Shown: positions 1 to 11,100 of the stretch, piece after piece
Layout: every line of letters begins with the position of its first letter
How positions within the stretch are numbered: the first letter of the stretch is position 1
Assembly: GCA_964007475.1 (NCBI GenBank)
Contig: OZ023273.1
Location: 63,808,108-63,872,107 of the forward strand
Origin: Hybos culiciformis
Lineage: Eukaryota > Arthropoda > Insecta > Diptera > Hybotidae
Length of the DNA: 64,000 nt
Direction: 5' to 3'
The notes under the pieces: model-generated
What the model was told of the DNA's origin: nothing
The model's input: the letters and a program-made list of their open reading frames with translations, nothing else
The model's database searches: none
Program-made: the position numbers and the translations under genes

Positions 1-880
1 AAGAGCCGAAGATATACAGCTAAATAAACTTATATGTTCATCATTAAATTAAATTTCTTATTTGGCATTGGTTTAACTGTTGAACTACAGAACATAAATA
101 ATTAATTTATTATACAGTTATAGATGCTGATTAGAGGGATCTAAAGAAATAGTAATCTTCTATAATTGTTTCCAAGAATTCAAACTTGGGGTTGAAAATA
201 GATTGATATAAGAATTTTGAGGAAACCAAAAAAAATTTAGGCACATTTGTAACCAAGGATTCATTTCGATGAAGTTGGTAGGTGGATTTAGAGCGATTGC
301 AGAATAAGCAAAAACAAAATGCCGAAATGAAGATATTTTAAACCGAAAAGTTGAAAACGAGTTCTATACTTCATTTATGAGGTATTATTCTGTTTTTTCA
401 AATTTCTTATTAGTAGAAAATTTTCTTTGGTGACTACTGTTAGCAAAAAAATAAGTTATTGGAAAATTTGCCATACGATTTTCACATTCAATAAAATCTT
501 TTAAAAATTGGAAACACGAGAAGACTATAAAATTAAGATTAGGTACCTACCTAGATACCTACCAACCTTAGTAGGTACCTATATAATTTTTTTTAGAACT
601 GATACCATAATTTCACAACAAATGAATTGTGAATTAAAGAAGTTTACAAAAGAATCTACAAATAGTTAGTAGACCTGCACTGACTTTAAATACGAAATAA
701 CCCAATCGAAAATCCTACTTATCTACAAATAGCTCTATAATGCACACTACATATTTTTGTTTGATGATGATTCTACATAATAAATAAAACCATAGGTTAG
801 TAGGTATAAAACAAAAACAGTCAAAAATTAGTGAATGTACCTACATCTAGATTGTAGAAAATAAAATAGGTAATGAAGTA
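1..880. other. AT-rich non-coding stretch
   Basis: I see no exon that I can support here. The stretch holds several copies of a GTAGGTACCTA-like motif, for example around 541-585. If the candidate gene starting at 1169 on the minus strand is real, this stretch would contain its downstream introns and exons. Confidence 0.4.
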
Positions 881-900
881 AACATTCACAAATTTTGGGA

Positions 901-1169
901 ACTTATTATTAATAGGTATCCAAATATCACATTGCTTTGTGTCTTCCTTAAGATAGGTCCATACATATCGAATCGAATCAAAGATAAAGTATTGAAGTAT
1001 TTCTATTGATTGGGGATCTGGAATCTGGATGTCACCACAACTCACCAATAAAATCACCAAAAAATTTACATTTGTTTTTCTATAGTTACTACATACTACC
1101 TATACTTAATTACTGTCTCTTTTACGTATATTTAAAAATAATAAGATTTTAACTTACGATTTTACCCAT
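901..1169 (-). CDS. Candidate 5' exons of an unrecognised gene reading leftward
   Basis: On the minus strand an ATG at 1169 opens a four-codon exon (MGKI, 1158-1169) that ends at a good donor, GTAAGT. An acceptor ending in CCAG lies just before 1024. From 1024 the frame is open in the same phase and reads IPDPQSIEILQYFIFDSIRY and onward, with a composition like real coding sequence, to a possible donor (GTGAATG) near 903. I do not recognise the family, and the donor of this second exon is a guess. The gene would run out of, or deep into, the left edge of the window. It would be transcribed back to back with Tim9b, whose ATG is about 590 bases away. It could also be a chance open frame; the matching phases are the main support. 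Confidence 0.35.
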
Positions 1170-1755
1170 TTTTTAATAAATTTAATTTATTTAATGAAAA
1201 TAAAAACTTAGAAAAAAAATGCTTTCACTGCACATCAAAAAACAAAATAAATCTTTTAACTTTTTTGACATTTTTCACCGCATGTATTTTGTTTATTTAT
1301 TTTATTTTTTCTCTTGACTTAAAAGTGGCACACTCTAAAAGGCTTGTTGGTTCTGCATTATCGACACAATTATTGTTTATAATTTTAACATCAGATCCAG
1401 CTGTAAAAGTGTAAACAAATTAAATTGAAAAAACTTATCAAACAAAAGTTTATTAAAAATTTAAATCATTTAATTTAAAATTAATTAATTAAAATAAAAT
1501 CAGATAAAAACAAAATATCTATTTTGAAATTTATTTTTTGTCTGTGTAGCCGAATTTAATAATTTGATTTTTTTAACAGTGGATTATTCTAGTTTTCTCG
1601 TTTCTAAGATAACGTCAAACAGCCAAACCAAAAAAATTTATTCCTAGTATATCGGATAAGCCCCATCCTACAGTTCTCTAACCCAAGTATTGTTCGAATT
1701 TTTAAAAGTTGAAAAATCTTAGAACTCATTTCAAATAAAATTCATAACTAAGTCA
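1170..1755. promoter_or_regulatory. Intergenic region between divergent starts; possible shared promoter
   Basis: This AT-rich stretch separates the candidate leftward ATG at 1169 from the Tim9b ATG at 1756. It must contain the Tim9b promoter and 5' UTR. I could not identify a TATA box or a precise transcription start. A less AT-rich patch lies around 1325-1375. Confidence 0.35.
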
Positions 1756-2408
1756 ATGGATCCTCAACTTAGAAACGTGAGACTAAAATCACTTCAGAGA
1801 AGAATGAAAATTTTATTAAGTTTTTTTTTTTCACTTTCAGTTCAAAGATTTTCTCCAATTGTATAACAAAATAACAGAGATGTGTTTTTCAAAGTGTGTT
1901 GATAATTTCTTTAATCGATCAATATCTGACAATGAGGTAAATTATTAATCATTTAATGAAAACTAGATAGATAGATAATAATTAACTCGGTATGAATTTT
2001 AATAATTGGCTTAAATCAACGCTTGAGACAGTACAGGCACAAATTTAAAAACTGCATCGCCCAATGTTCAAAAGCTCAGAAGATATTGAATGATTTTTTC
2101 AATCAAAATGTTCAAGTTAATAGAATTTGAAAATTTTTTTTCTTTTTCTTTTCTTATAAAATATATTTATCAATAATTTTGTTTTTTAGTCAATTTGCGT
2201 TGATAAGTGTTTGCAAAAATTTGCTCATGTGAATCAGCGAGTTATGAATTGTTATGTCGAAATTCAAACAGAAATAAATCACAGACGAGTAGCTGAATTA
2301 GAAGCCCAACAACAAGAACAATTAAGATTACAGGCTGAACAGGAAAAATTAGCATTAGCAGCTCCACAAAAACAGCAAGAGCAACAAAAAATTGAAGCGG
2401 CTAGATAA
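1756..2408 (+). CDS. Tim9b: Small Tim chaperone Tim9b/Tim10b (mitochondrial intermembrane space)
   Basis: Three exons, 1756-1776, 1841-1936 and 2190-2408, join in phase 0 to give 111 residues. The protein starts [29 protein letters not shown]. It carries the twin CX3C signature of small Tim proteins: C22-x3-C26 and C42-x3-C46, with 15 residues between the pairs. In this family the cysteines form two disulfides that fix a helical hairpin. The N-terminus closely resembles animal TIMM10B (Drosophila Tim9b), the subunit that docks the Tim9-Tim10 chaperone on the TIM22 carrier translocase in the inner membrane. Length is normal (about 100-117 in relatives). The tail from about residue 75 is rich in Gln, Glu and Ala. 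Both introns are GT-AG and short (64 and 253 bases). The ATG is set by the conserved MDxxLRN start. The gene converges on Nmdmc, 421 bases away. Confidence 0.93.
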
Positions 2409-2829
2409 TATTTTCATACAATCTATTTTTCAGATTTGTAACTTCTGTAGTATGGATTAATTTGTTTTTTTTTTTTTTTTTTTCAAATGAATTAATTATT
2501 TCAGGTTTCAATATTGTGCAAAATAGACACGTTAACATTCATTATTTGAAAATCTGAAACTTAGTTTTCTCTATAAACTCTATTAGATACCAAATTTTGT
2601 TTGTTTGCTAAAAATTTTAAGGTTTCAATTTAAATTAACAAAAATTAATTTATAAGAAATTATTTATTATTTCTAAACATAATACAAAAATTTTCGTAAA
2701 TAATGTTTTTTTTTTGTTCTTAAATCTAAGGGAATGCGTGAAATTTAATTTTATTAACAATAACACAAAGCACCATTTTCATTGAAAAAAAAAACAATAC
2801 TTTTTTTTGTTTAAATATAGAAATTTATG
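2409..2829. other. Convergent intergenic region with 3' ends of Tim9b and Nmdmc
   Basis: This AT-rich gap between two facing stop codons must hold both 3' UTRs and polyadenylation sites. It contains several poly-T runs. No further gene is visible. Confidence 0.5.
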
Positions 2830-5800
2830 TTATAAAATAGTTTTTTGTACTAAATTTTTTGCCGCAATAAATGTATTATGCATCAGCATTACAACCGTCA
2901 TCGGACCAACTCCACCAGGGACTGGTGTTATCCATCCAGCAACTTCTTTGACCTTGTCGAAATCTACATCTCCTACTAATTTTGTTTTGCCTGTCACTTC
3001 ATCCTTTACTCTTGTAATTCCAACATCAATAACACAAGCACCAGGCTTTACCATATCAGCACGTATTAAACCAGGAACTCCAGTTGCTAAAATAAGATTT
3101 GTAATAAGACAAAAAAAGTGCAATTATATTTAATTAAAATAATGCTGCTTTCCTTACCTGAGACTATTATATCGGCCAAAAGACAAAACTTTTTCAATTC
3201 TGCTGGTGGTGTAAATCTATGACAAATTGTGACAGAAGCATCCATGGCGGATGACTGATTTCGACCATCCGCATGCAAAAGAACGGCTAATGGCATGCCA
3301 ACATTTTTGGATCTCCCAACCACAACAGCATTTCTTGAAAATGTTTCAATGTTTTCTCTTTTCAAAAGCTCCAAGACACCTACGTAATAAAAATAAAAAA
3401 AATTTTGAATTATTTAAAAACCCCTAAATTTAATGAGTCTATTATCTCCTTTTTATTTAGGTCAACAATATTTTTATTGATTATGTAGTCTCTTTCTTTA
3501 TCTATTCTTTTTAAGCTGTGGAATATTAATGTTAATAAAAACGCATTTTTCGTTCAAAAACAATTAACATAATTTTTCTGAGAATTGTATATTGAATAGC
3601 TTTTAATGTGAATAAGAGATTTTTTTTTAGCTTACTAAAGAAATATAAAAGAAATTTTTGAAAAGCTGAATGCAACTGTGTTTTAATCTCTATTAAAAAT
3701 GTACGAAATCAATTACAATACCTAATGGAGTACACGGTATTAGTGTATTCATGTCTAAGCATAGTCTCCCAACATTTCTTTCATTAAAACCATCAACATC
3801 TTTATCGCAAGAAACTGCATTACAAATTTTTCTTTCATTCATGTGTTTAGGCACAGGAAGTTGAACTAAAATACCATCTACATTGTTGTCATCGTTTAAA
3901 GAATTAATTATCGCTAGAAGTTCATCCTCGGAAATATCGTCTGGCAAGTTTTTGGTGACACTATCTATTCCAACTTCAGTGGCAGCTTTCATTTTATTTT
4001 TGACATATGTACAACTAGCTGGATCGGCTCCTACAAGTATAGCTGTCAATTGTGGAGCACGATTACCCTGTGCGACCCAATCTCTAATCTTTTCTTTAAG
4101 CTCTGAACGAATTTGTGCAGATATTTTTTGTCCATCAATAAGTTTCGCCATACTAAAGCAAAAAACATAAAAAAGTTAAAGAATACAAACAACTGAAGAA
4201 TTATTTTATTTGTAATCAAATTATGTAGCGCTAATTCCACAAGGTTCGATTGTATTGAGAATATATTTACACTAGAATGTATTATTAATTAATTCAAGTT
4301 CAAGAATAGCTAAAAAAAAAATTATCAGGTCTAAAAAATTACATATGTAATTTTTTTTTTTTGTCAATAAAACAGCAATATTTACGACCTAGCCAATACC
4401 AATAATTAATAAAAAAAAATTATAATTAAAACTAAAATTATTGAATGATCGTGCAAATCTAGCGAATGGCTTATTATTAGCATAATTAGCCCAATACTAA
4501 GGCACAATCAAATATTTAATACAAAACAGTAATGGTTTACGAACAAAAAGTTTGAAAAAGTTAGAGTAGAGAATTATGTATGCTTAATATTCTGCTTTTG
4601 GTATTGCAGAATATTTCACTTTACATCCATTCAACAAATATTGAAAACGTTGCAATCTAACAAGTAATGTATGTAATCTAATGCCCAAAACTTAGATACT
4701 CTACGAACTGAAGAAATTTTCAGTTCTGCACGAAATGCTATTTTTTATCAAAGAGGAAGCAAATAAGATGCGTCATATTATTGATTTTAAATATGTAATA
4801 TGAAAAACAAATAACAATTTTATAAGTATATATATAATTTATAGTGACCTAACTGATAAGATTTGTTTTTATGACGAAATGAAAAATGTTTTTAAAACAT
4901 ATAAATCCAAACGTTATCTCTAAGCTTAAAATGCATCGTAAAAATTTTGAGATTGAAAATAAGTTAGCATTTTTAGTTTTATCTATTGATAAAAAGTACT
5001 CCCCAATAAGTATAATAAATAATGAACGATAAGAAGATATATTTTTGAGGACACAATTCTTATTAACTTGTAAAGTAATTTGTCTGTATATTTCTTTACT
5101 ATTTTCGACACTATCGTAGACCCACTTTTCGTCATCACAGCGAGCTGAAATTTGGAACAAAGGTTCATGTCACGTGACAATTGAAGCTATCAAAATTTGA
5201 AGCGGAAATTTCCATGGAAAACCCGGAAAATCGAGAAAAATCATTTGAAAATTTGGTACAAATTTGAGTAGTGATAAATCCGTTTTAGGAAAAATGCAAA
5301 GTTTTATGATTTTTCCGAAAAAAATTTCCGGAACTTTCCGACTTTTCCGGAAAATTTTCCGGTTATAAAAGTTTTCTAAATTATGCAGGATCAAGTTCCC
5401 TATCAACTGGCATCATTACTTTCTCTCCGACAATGGTGAAAACTTGCAGAAAAAATCGAAGAAAATTCATGTAAAACGCTTTTCCGGAGTTTTTCCGACC
5501 AAGGAAGCGTTTGAGCGTTTTGCAACCTGAGACAAAGTTGTAGAGCGAAATGAGTTGCATAAAGTTGCTTTTGCAGAAAACTCCATGGAAAACCCGAAAA
5601 AGCGGAAAAACCATCGGAAAAATTTTCATCGATATGATTAGTCATAAAATTGTTTTCATCCATGCAACACATCATAACAATTTAGTTAACGTGAAAAAGG
5701 CAGAAAATAAAAATAAGTTAAAAACGAGTTTTCCGAAAAACTGAGGCCAGGCCGCATGAAAATGTAGAAAATAACTTTTTCCTCACACACAGAGGTGGAC

Positions 5801-7333
5801 TCAGATTTTTGGACATTTCTCTTGAATATTCTTTCTCTTCATGAATCAAATCACTTACGTCCCAATCAAAAAATCTGAGTCCACCTCTGTGTGCGAAGAA
5901 AAAGTTATTTTCTACTTTTTCATGCGGCCTGGCCTCAGTTTTTTGGAAAACTCGTTTTTAACTTATTTTTATACTTTTAAATAAGAATTTTTCAATCTTA
6001 CAATCAGTCAACATTTAAATGTTTTCAAATTAGGTTAGTGAAAGAATCAAAAATGTTATAGGTCGCATTATCATTACTTGAATGAAATTATAAATATTTA
6101 CAATGTGATTTTTTTTCTTTCTATTTCTGTTATTATGAATATGATATGATTTTTTTTTATTTGTTTACGAGTTTTAATTTAATCATTGATCAGTGGAAAA
6201 AATAATTTAGAATAATAACTGGTGCTTGGTCATAAAGAAATTAAAAACATATTTCATTCAGCAAAACATTATTTTGCAAACATCAACAATATAAAATATA
6301 CAGATTTAATAAAAAAAAACCAAAATAAAATAGATTACTCATTTCTTCATAATTTCATAATATAAAATCATTATTTTACAAATTTTTATGTGTTTGAGCT
6401 AACTAATAAAAAACTAACGCTACTACTTATTTCAGAAATAACCAGCTTTTCGAAAACAAAAATCTTTCATTATTTAGGTATGTTTAAAAAAAATATATTT
6501 TTAATAAAAGTGCTTTTAATAACGAAAGTGCTTTAAAAAAACATACCAAATTCATTCTGTAAAAAAAAAAAGTGTTAAGGAATAAAGTCTTATATAATGT
6601 CGATAATCCACTCTTTTTTCCAAAACCCATTGGGTATATTTTTTAAAAATATAATATAATAATATAATAATTCGCTGGCATTAGATTTTGAGATTATGAT
6701 GAATCCCTTTTTAAGTAAAATTTAATAATTCCAAAAAGAAATTCAAATTTATAATTAAAAGAAAATTTCCTTGCTCTTTAAATTTTTATTTAATATTTTT
6801 CACATTGAAAATAGTTTTAAAAAATGCAAATTTGGATTTTATTTCACATCGTGAAGAATTATAAATATGAAGAATATTTTAACACGAATTTCATCTGACA
6901 AAAAAATTGTATAATAAAAACCATTGATTGAATACACAAAAAATTAAAACAAATTAATAAGTTTTAAAACAAAAATTTGTAATAAGCTCTAACTCAGCAT
7001 TCTATAATATGTAATCTATACAAGTAAAATTATAATAATCTATACAAGTAAAATTTAAAAAAATTTAAGTTATAAGTTAAAGTTCAGAAAACTCAATTAA
7101 ATTATTTGGATTTTATGGAAAATTCAAACATGATAATCTCACCTTTTTAAATTATTAGTATTATTACTATTATTATTATTATTAGTATAATTCTGACAGC
7201 TAATACTTAATTGTTGAGTTAAATTTTTCTCGACTTTCATTTGATGATTCAACTTGAATAACTGACTACGAGCGGGAACAAAACGACAATAACTCCGTTT
7301 AAAAATGAAACTGACAGTGGTACTTAAAATCAT
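2830..7333 (-). CDS. Nmdmc: Mitochondrial methylenetetrahydrofolate dehydrogenase/cyclohydrolase (MTHFD2-type)
   Basis: This bifunctional enzyme oxidises 5,10-methylene-THF and hydrolyses the product to 10-formyl-THF in the mitochondrial folate pathway. I assign four exons on the minus strand: 7143-7333, 3722-4152, 3158-3379 and 2830-3086. They give 366 residues without a frame break. The catalytic part starts [20 protein letters not shown]. It shows the YxxxK motif (YVKNK, catalytic Lys 53 counted from that Met), [23 protein letters not shown] and PGGVGPMT, all family landmarks. GRSKNVG with DASVTICHR fits the MTHFD2 group more than the trifunctional cytosolic enzyme, and there is no synthetase domain. 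The base before the internal ATG follows a perfect acceptor. The upstream exon at 7143-7333 supplies a 63-residue Arg/Lys-bearing, acid-poor leader ending in an Asn-rich stretch, with a GTGAGA donor of matching phase. Alternative first exons, or use of the internal ATG at 4151, remain possible. Confidence 0.9.
5190..5700. repeat. Repeat-derived patch rich in TTTTCCGG words
   Basis: The segment is visibly less AT-rich than its surroundings. It repeats short words such as TTTTCCGG and TTTCCG on both strands. The word CCATGGAAAACCCG occurs at about 5212 and, with a near match downstream, at 5583, so parts are duplicated about 370 bases apart. Open frames on both strands here are overlapping and show no known domain. 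It borders the fold-back element at 5707 and may belong to the same transposon. Confidence 0.5.
5707..5972. mobile_element. Fold-back (MITE-like) element in Nmdmc intron 1
   Basis: Two arms of about 105 bases (5707-5811 and 5867-5972) are inverted near-copies separated by a loop of about 55 bases. Shared blocks include AACGAGTTTTCC, CTGAGGCCAGGCCGCATGAA, AGAAAATAACTTTTTC and CACAGAGGTGGACTCAGA. Only scattered mismatches separate the arms, so the element is fairly young. No coding capacity and no clear target-site duplication were seen. Folded in the pre-mRNA it would form a stable hairpin. Confidence 0.85.
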
Positions 7334-10300
7334 TTTACAAGCTAAAAAAAATGATAAAAATCTAATATTTTTTTGTTTTTGTATTGTAATGAAATTTAAA
7401 AATATTGTTTTTCAATCATTTTTATTGATAACAAGATGATGTTTTATTAATAATTATTATTATTTAATTCAAAAAAAAACATACATATAAAATTGCGTCA
7501 ATTAGTAACAAAAACAGAAATTAATTTTTTTTGTTTGTATCAAATTCACAGAATATTAAGACTTTCTTTTATATGTAGAGCTGTTAAATCATTCACCAAT
7601 ATAAAAATATGTATAAACTTATATGAACCCAACCATGAAAGATGATAGGCTTGATATAAATTTTAGCATGAAAACTAAACTTTATGCCTCAGCGTCACAA
7701 AATTTTTCTTAAAAAATGTCTATGAGGTTAGATACTATTATTTTAAACATAAATTTCTTAATTTATCAATAAAGGTTGAAACATATGGGATAAGTCCGCT
7801 ATAATCTTCCACCCATTTTTTCTGCCTGGGTAATAAAAGTCAATGTTTACCTTTATAATATTTGAAGAATTTGGACAATGCTTAAAAGAAACAACAATTA
7901 AAATTTTCGCTCTTGGAAATTATAGAATGAAATCAATCGATATACCTATGTACGAATAATAGGTTAAGTTTCTTATATTCTAATAGGTTATTGTAACATT
8001 TACATTTAATACTGAGTAACATGCACTAACGTGTCGAAATAAAAGACTTAAGTTCTCAGGACGTTCTAAATTATATTTCTATCTTCTAGGTATGCAAGTT
8101 TGAAAAAAACATTATTAATTTATTTGTATCCAGTTTTAAACATCTAAAAATATTGCTGATGAATAAACTTTTTGGTAATCAATTTTCAAATTAAACAATA
8201 TTATTTATACCTTATTTGTTTACAAATAAAATATTTGCATTGTGTCTTGAATTCAACACGAGAAATTTATATTGTTATAGGTATAGTATACGATACCTAC
8301 AATTCTATAAAATTCGATGTAAAATTTATAAATAACGTATAATTTTTCAGTATGGAATTCAGTTTTAAAAAACTTAAATATGTCAGAATAAAATATCATG
8401 GATTCTAAATTTTACATTTACGTTTATGTGTACACAATGGGGCAAATCATTTTTTTATTAGTACTATGACTTTGTTTTTATTTGATATTTCCAATTTTAT
8501 CAATTAAGTACTTTTAACTAATTTTTAACATAAAAGTAAATATACAACTATCATTTTCCTAGAATACTTAATATCACTAATTCGAATTTCCTCAGCTTTA
8601 TAACTTCCCTAAATTTACCTTAAAATAAATTTTTTAGGAGATCAATTTATTAATCTACCTTAATAAATAACGCAGCAATGTCATATAAAAATATCATATC
8701 TGCATCGCTATTTAACTTAACTTTTTTATCAAAAATGTCATCTATTTCTCCAACCACCAATTTATGTATAACTTTATTAAAACCTTTCAATTGAGGGTTT
8801 AATATATATTTTAATCTAAGTTCAATATTATATTCGGAAACAATTAATTTTCTTTATTCATAGAATAGAAAAAAATCACTATATTCTTTTTCCACAAACA
8901 AAATTGAATTTTTATTGAAAACTACTTAAAATCTTAAATCTTAAATAATAAAATATGCAAATGCAGCAATATTAATTTTTAATTTAAGCTTGAAAACAAA
9001 AACATACAACATAAGAACAATTTTTTATATTTTAGGCAGTGTAGGACGAAAATTGAAGCATTGAGGGTACGGAAAGTCTAGACAGTTTTTTATTTAATAA
9101 GTATAAAATACCCAGCAGATCTACCTACATATTGTATTTATTTATTTATTACAATTTTATATACTAAATATAACAAAATTTTATTTTAGGACCCTTATCT
9201 GCAAGATTTCTGGGCCAGCTAGTTTTTTCCTACTGAATTTTGAAATATTTAATTTAAAAAAAAATATTTTCACTTTACCTATGTGCAAAATTATAAAATA
9301 TTTCCAATGCCACTAGAATAAATTAAACAGTAGGTATTTCTTACCACTTACAGATAAATTTGTATTGTATTATGTAAGTAAATTACTAAGAAAATATAAT
9401 GAAATCAGTCTTTATGGATATTCATATTCAACATTCAAGTAATCACGTAATATAAAAAAATATTGCATGGTTTTCCCTAACCAATACCTAGGCATTCATT
9501 ATCATAAGAGCAATGGCCAATTCAAAAACTGGTTTTGTTAATTCGTAAGTACCTATGTTAGCTATGTACATAACTTGTCACGTATAAGAATTATGCTTTT
9601 TAATTAAATTTTTCATGATTAAAAAAAAAGAAGAAATTTTAATTAAAAATATTTTTTATTGAAAATTATAAATGGGGGGCAGGCTTAATATAACCCAAAA
9701 CCTTACCACAGCGTCGACGAACAAAACTCTGGTGGTGAGGTAGGTGACCGACTGCATTATCTACACGTGATAATCAAACAAGTTGTCCCCAAAATTACCA
9801 CACCAATGTTTGCATTCATTTAATATTTGTAATGAAATTAAAATAAAATAATAAATAATAATAATAATAAAACCACACAAAAAAAACCCTCATATCACCA
9901 AATAAAAAATATACTTAATAATAAAACCATTATAATTATTTGAGTGTTCAAAAAAAAATGGATAACAAATTTTAAATTAAATTAAATTAAATAAAAATTA
10001 TAATTACCTTAAGAGAGATTTCCTTTAATAAAGTTTCACAGAAAATAAAGAATCAGTTCTTTTAATGAAAACAACACACTACAAAGTATTAAGTCAAAGT
10101 GAAAACAAAAAGTTGGATAAAATGATAATAAAATGGATAAAAAAAATTGAATGGGGATTGTTGGGGAAACGATAAAAAAAACCATATATGAAATAAAAAT
10201 TTTCAAGGTCACAAAAACATCATGAATGAGTTCATAGAATATAAATTATCATAGAATGTAAGGTAAAAATATTTTTGCCCCATTTTTTATTATTTATGAT

Positions 10301-11100
10301 CACTTCATTAGTATCCAGGTTTTGAAATAATATTCGTAATAATATGCCGGTTTTCCATCAGACAGTTTAAAAACAGTTCTGTCTTCAAAAGAGAAAGCAA
10401 AAATGTTTGATTTCTTATAAATATCACTTTTTAAACGTTTCAAAGATTTTGTTGTTCAAAATGTTCTATCACGAAGATTTTATTATTAGCTGTGTTTTTT
10501 TATTTAATAAATGAGTCCCAAAAGTAAAAAACTAATATATTGGGTCAGTTCCCTATTAAGAAGGATGGGAAAAACAAATATTAACATGAAAAAAAAATTT
10601 TAAATTTATTTTCTTTTGATTTTTCCCATTTTGCGATGGAAACGGTTTGTTTATCAAAAGAATTATTATACAATAAAAATGTTTGAAAACTTAAATTTTT
10701 TACAAAACATTTGTGAATGAATAACTTTTGGGTTTATACGTGCACAAAGCAAACACTAAATTTTGACACATCAGTTCAGAAGTTCAGATTCAGATCATTC
10801 ATTATTTATAAAACTTCCCCTCTTCGCTCGCCCTTCTAATAAAAAATTACCAAAACAAAACAAACGATAAATTAAAAAAATAAACAAAATAATATTTTTG
10901 TCGTCGATAAAAAAAATTTGTTTGACATGCCGGTAAGGCATACCATTAATTACGTTCATTTTCCAACAGATATCGCACATTTGAAAAAAATGATTTGCCG
11001 TCAGTGTTGTGATGCTGATGAGCTTTAAAATTTTTAATAATAATAAAAAATAAAAAAAAATTACTATTTTAACAAAAAAAAAAATTGTAAATTTGATAAT
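7334..11100. other. Intergenic region upstream of Nmdmc and of the first ZAD gene
   Basis: The sequence is AT-rich with poly-A/T and ATA microsatellite runs, for example around 9845-9870. The promoters of Nmdmc (leftward) and of the first ZAD gene (rightward) should lie here. The one patch that stands out is at about 9670-9810, which is clearly less AT-rich. No exon is supported. Confidence 0.4.
9670..9810. other. GC-richer island of unknown role
   Basis: About 140 bases contain a G run (ATGGGGGGCAGG), GTCGACG, CACGTG, and a GGTGGTGAGGTAGGTG segment, in contrast to the AT-rich flanks. On the minus strand a short block is bounded by CACCAG and GTAAGG, which could be splice sites of a small non-coding exon. 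On the plus strand a short ATG frame ends after 23 codons. It may be a distal promoter or a 5' UTR exon of Nmdmc, or an old repeat. Confidence 0.25.

Larger units (their letters stand above)
4153..7142 (-). other. Nmdmc intron 1 (about 3.0 kb)
   Basis: The intron separates the predicted leader exon from the catalytic exons. Most of it is plain AT-rich DNA. It holds a patch rich in TTTTCCGG-like words (about 5190-5700) and a fold-back element (5707-5972). A short direct repeat of about 23 bases lies near 7012-7057. Confidence 0.7.

Noticed and set aside
3883..4170. Plus-strand open frame opposite Nmdmc exon 2
   Set aside because: It is the antisense shadow of the conserved catalytic exon.
5170..5744. 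Several overlapping open frames in Nmdmc intron 1
   Set aside because: They overlap on both strands inside the TTTTCCGG repeat patch, with no domain or splice context.
10795..10980. Minus-strand open frame starting MCDICWKMN, just upstream of ZAD copy 1
   Set aside because: CDIC looks like a zinc-finger half but no histidine pair follows. The rest is hydrophobic, AT-rich sequence in the expected promoter region.
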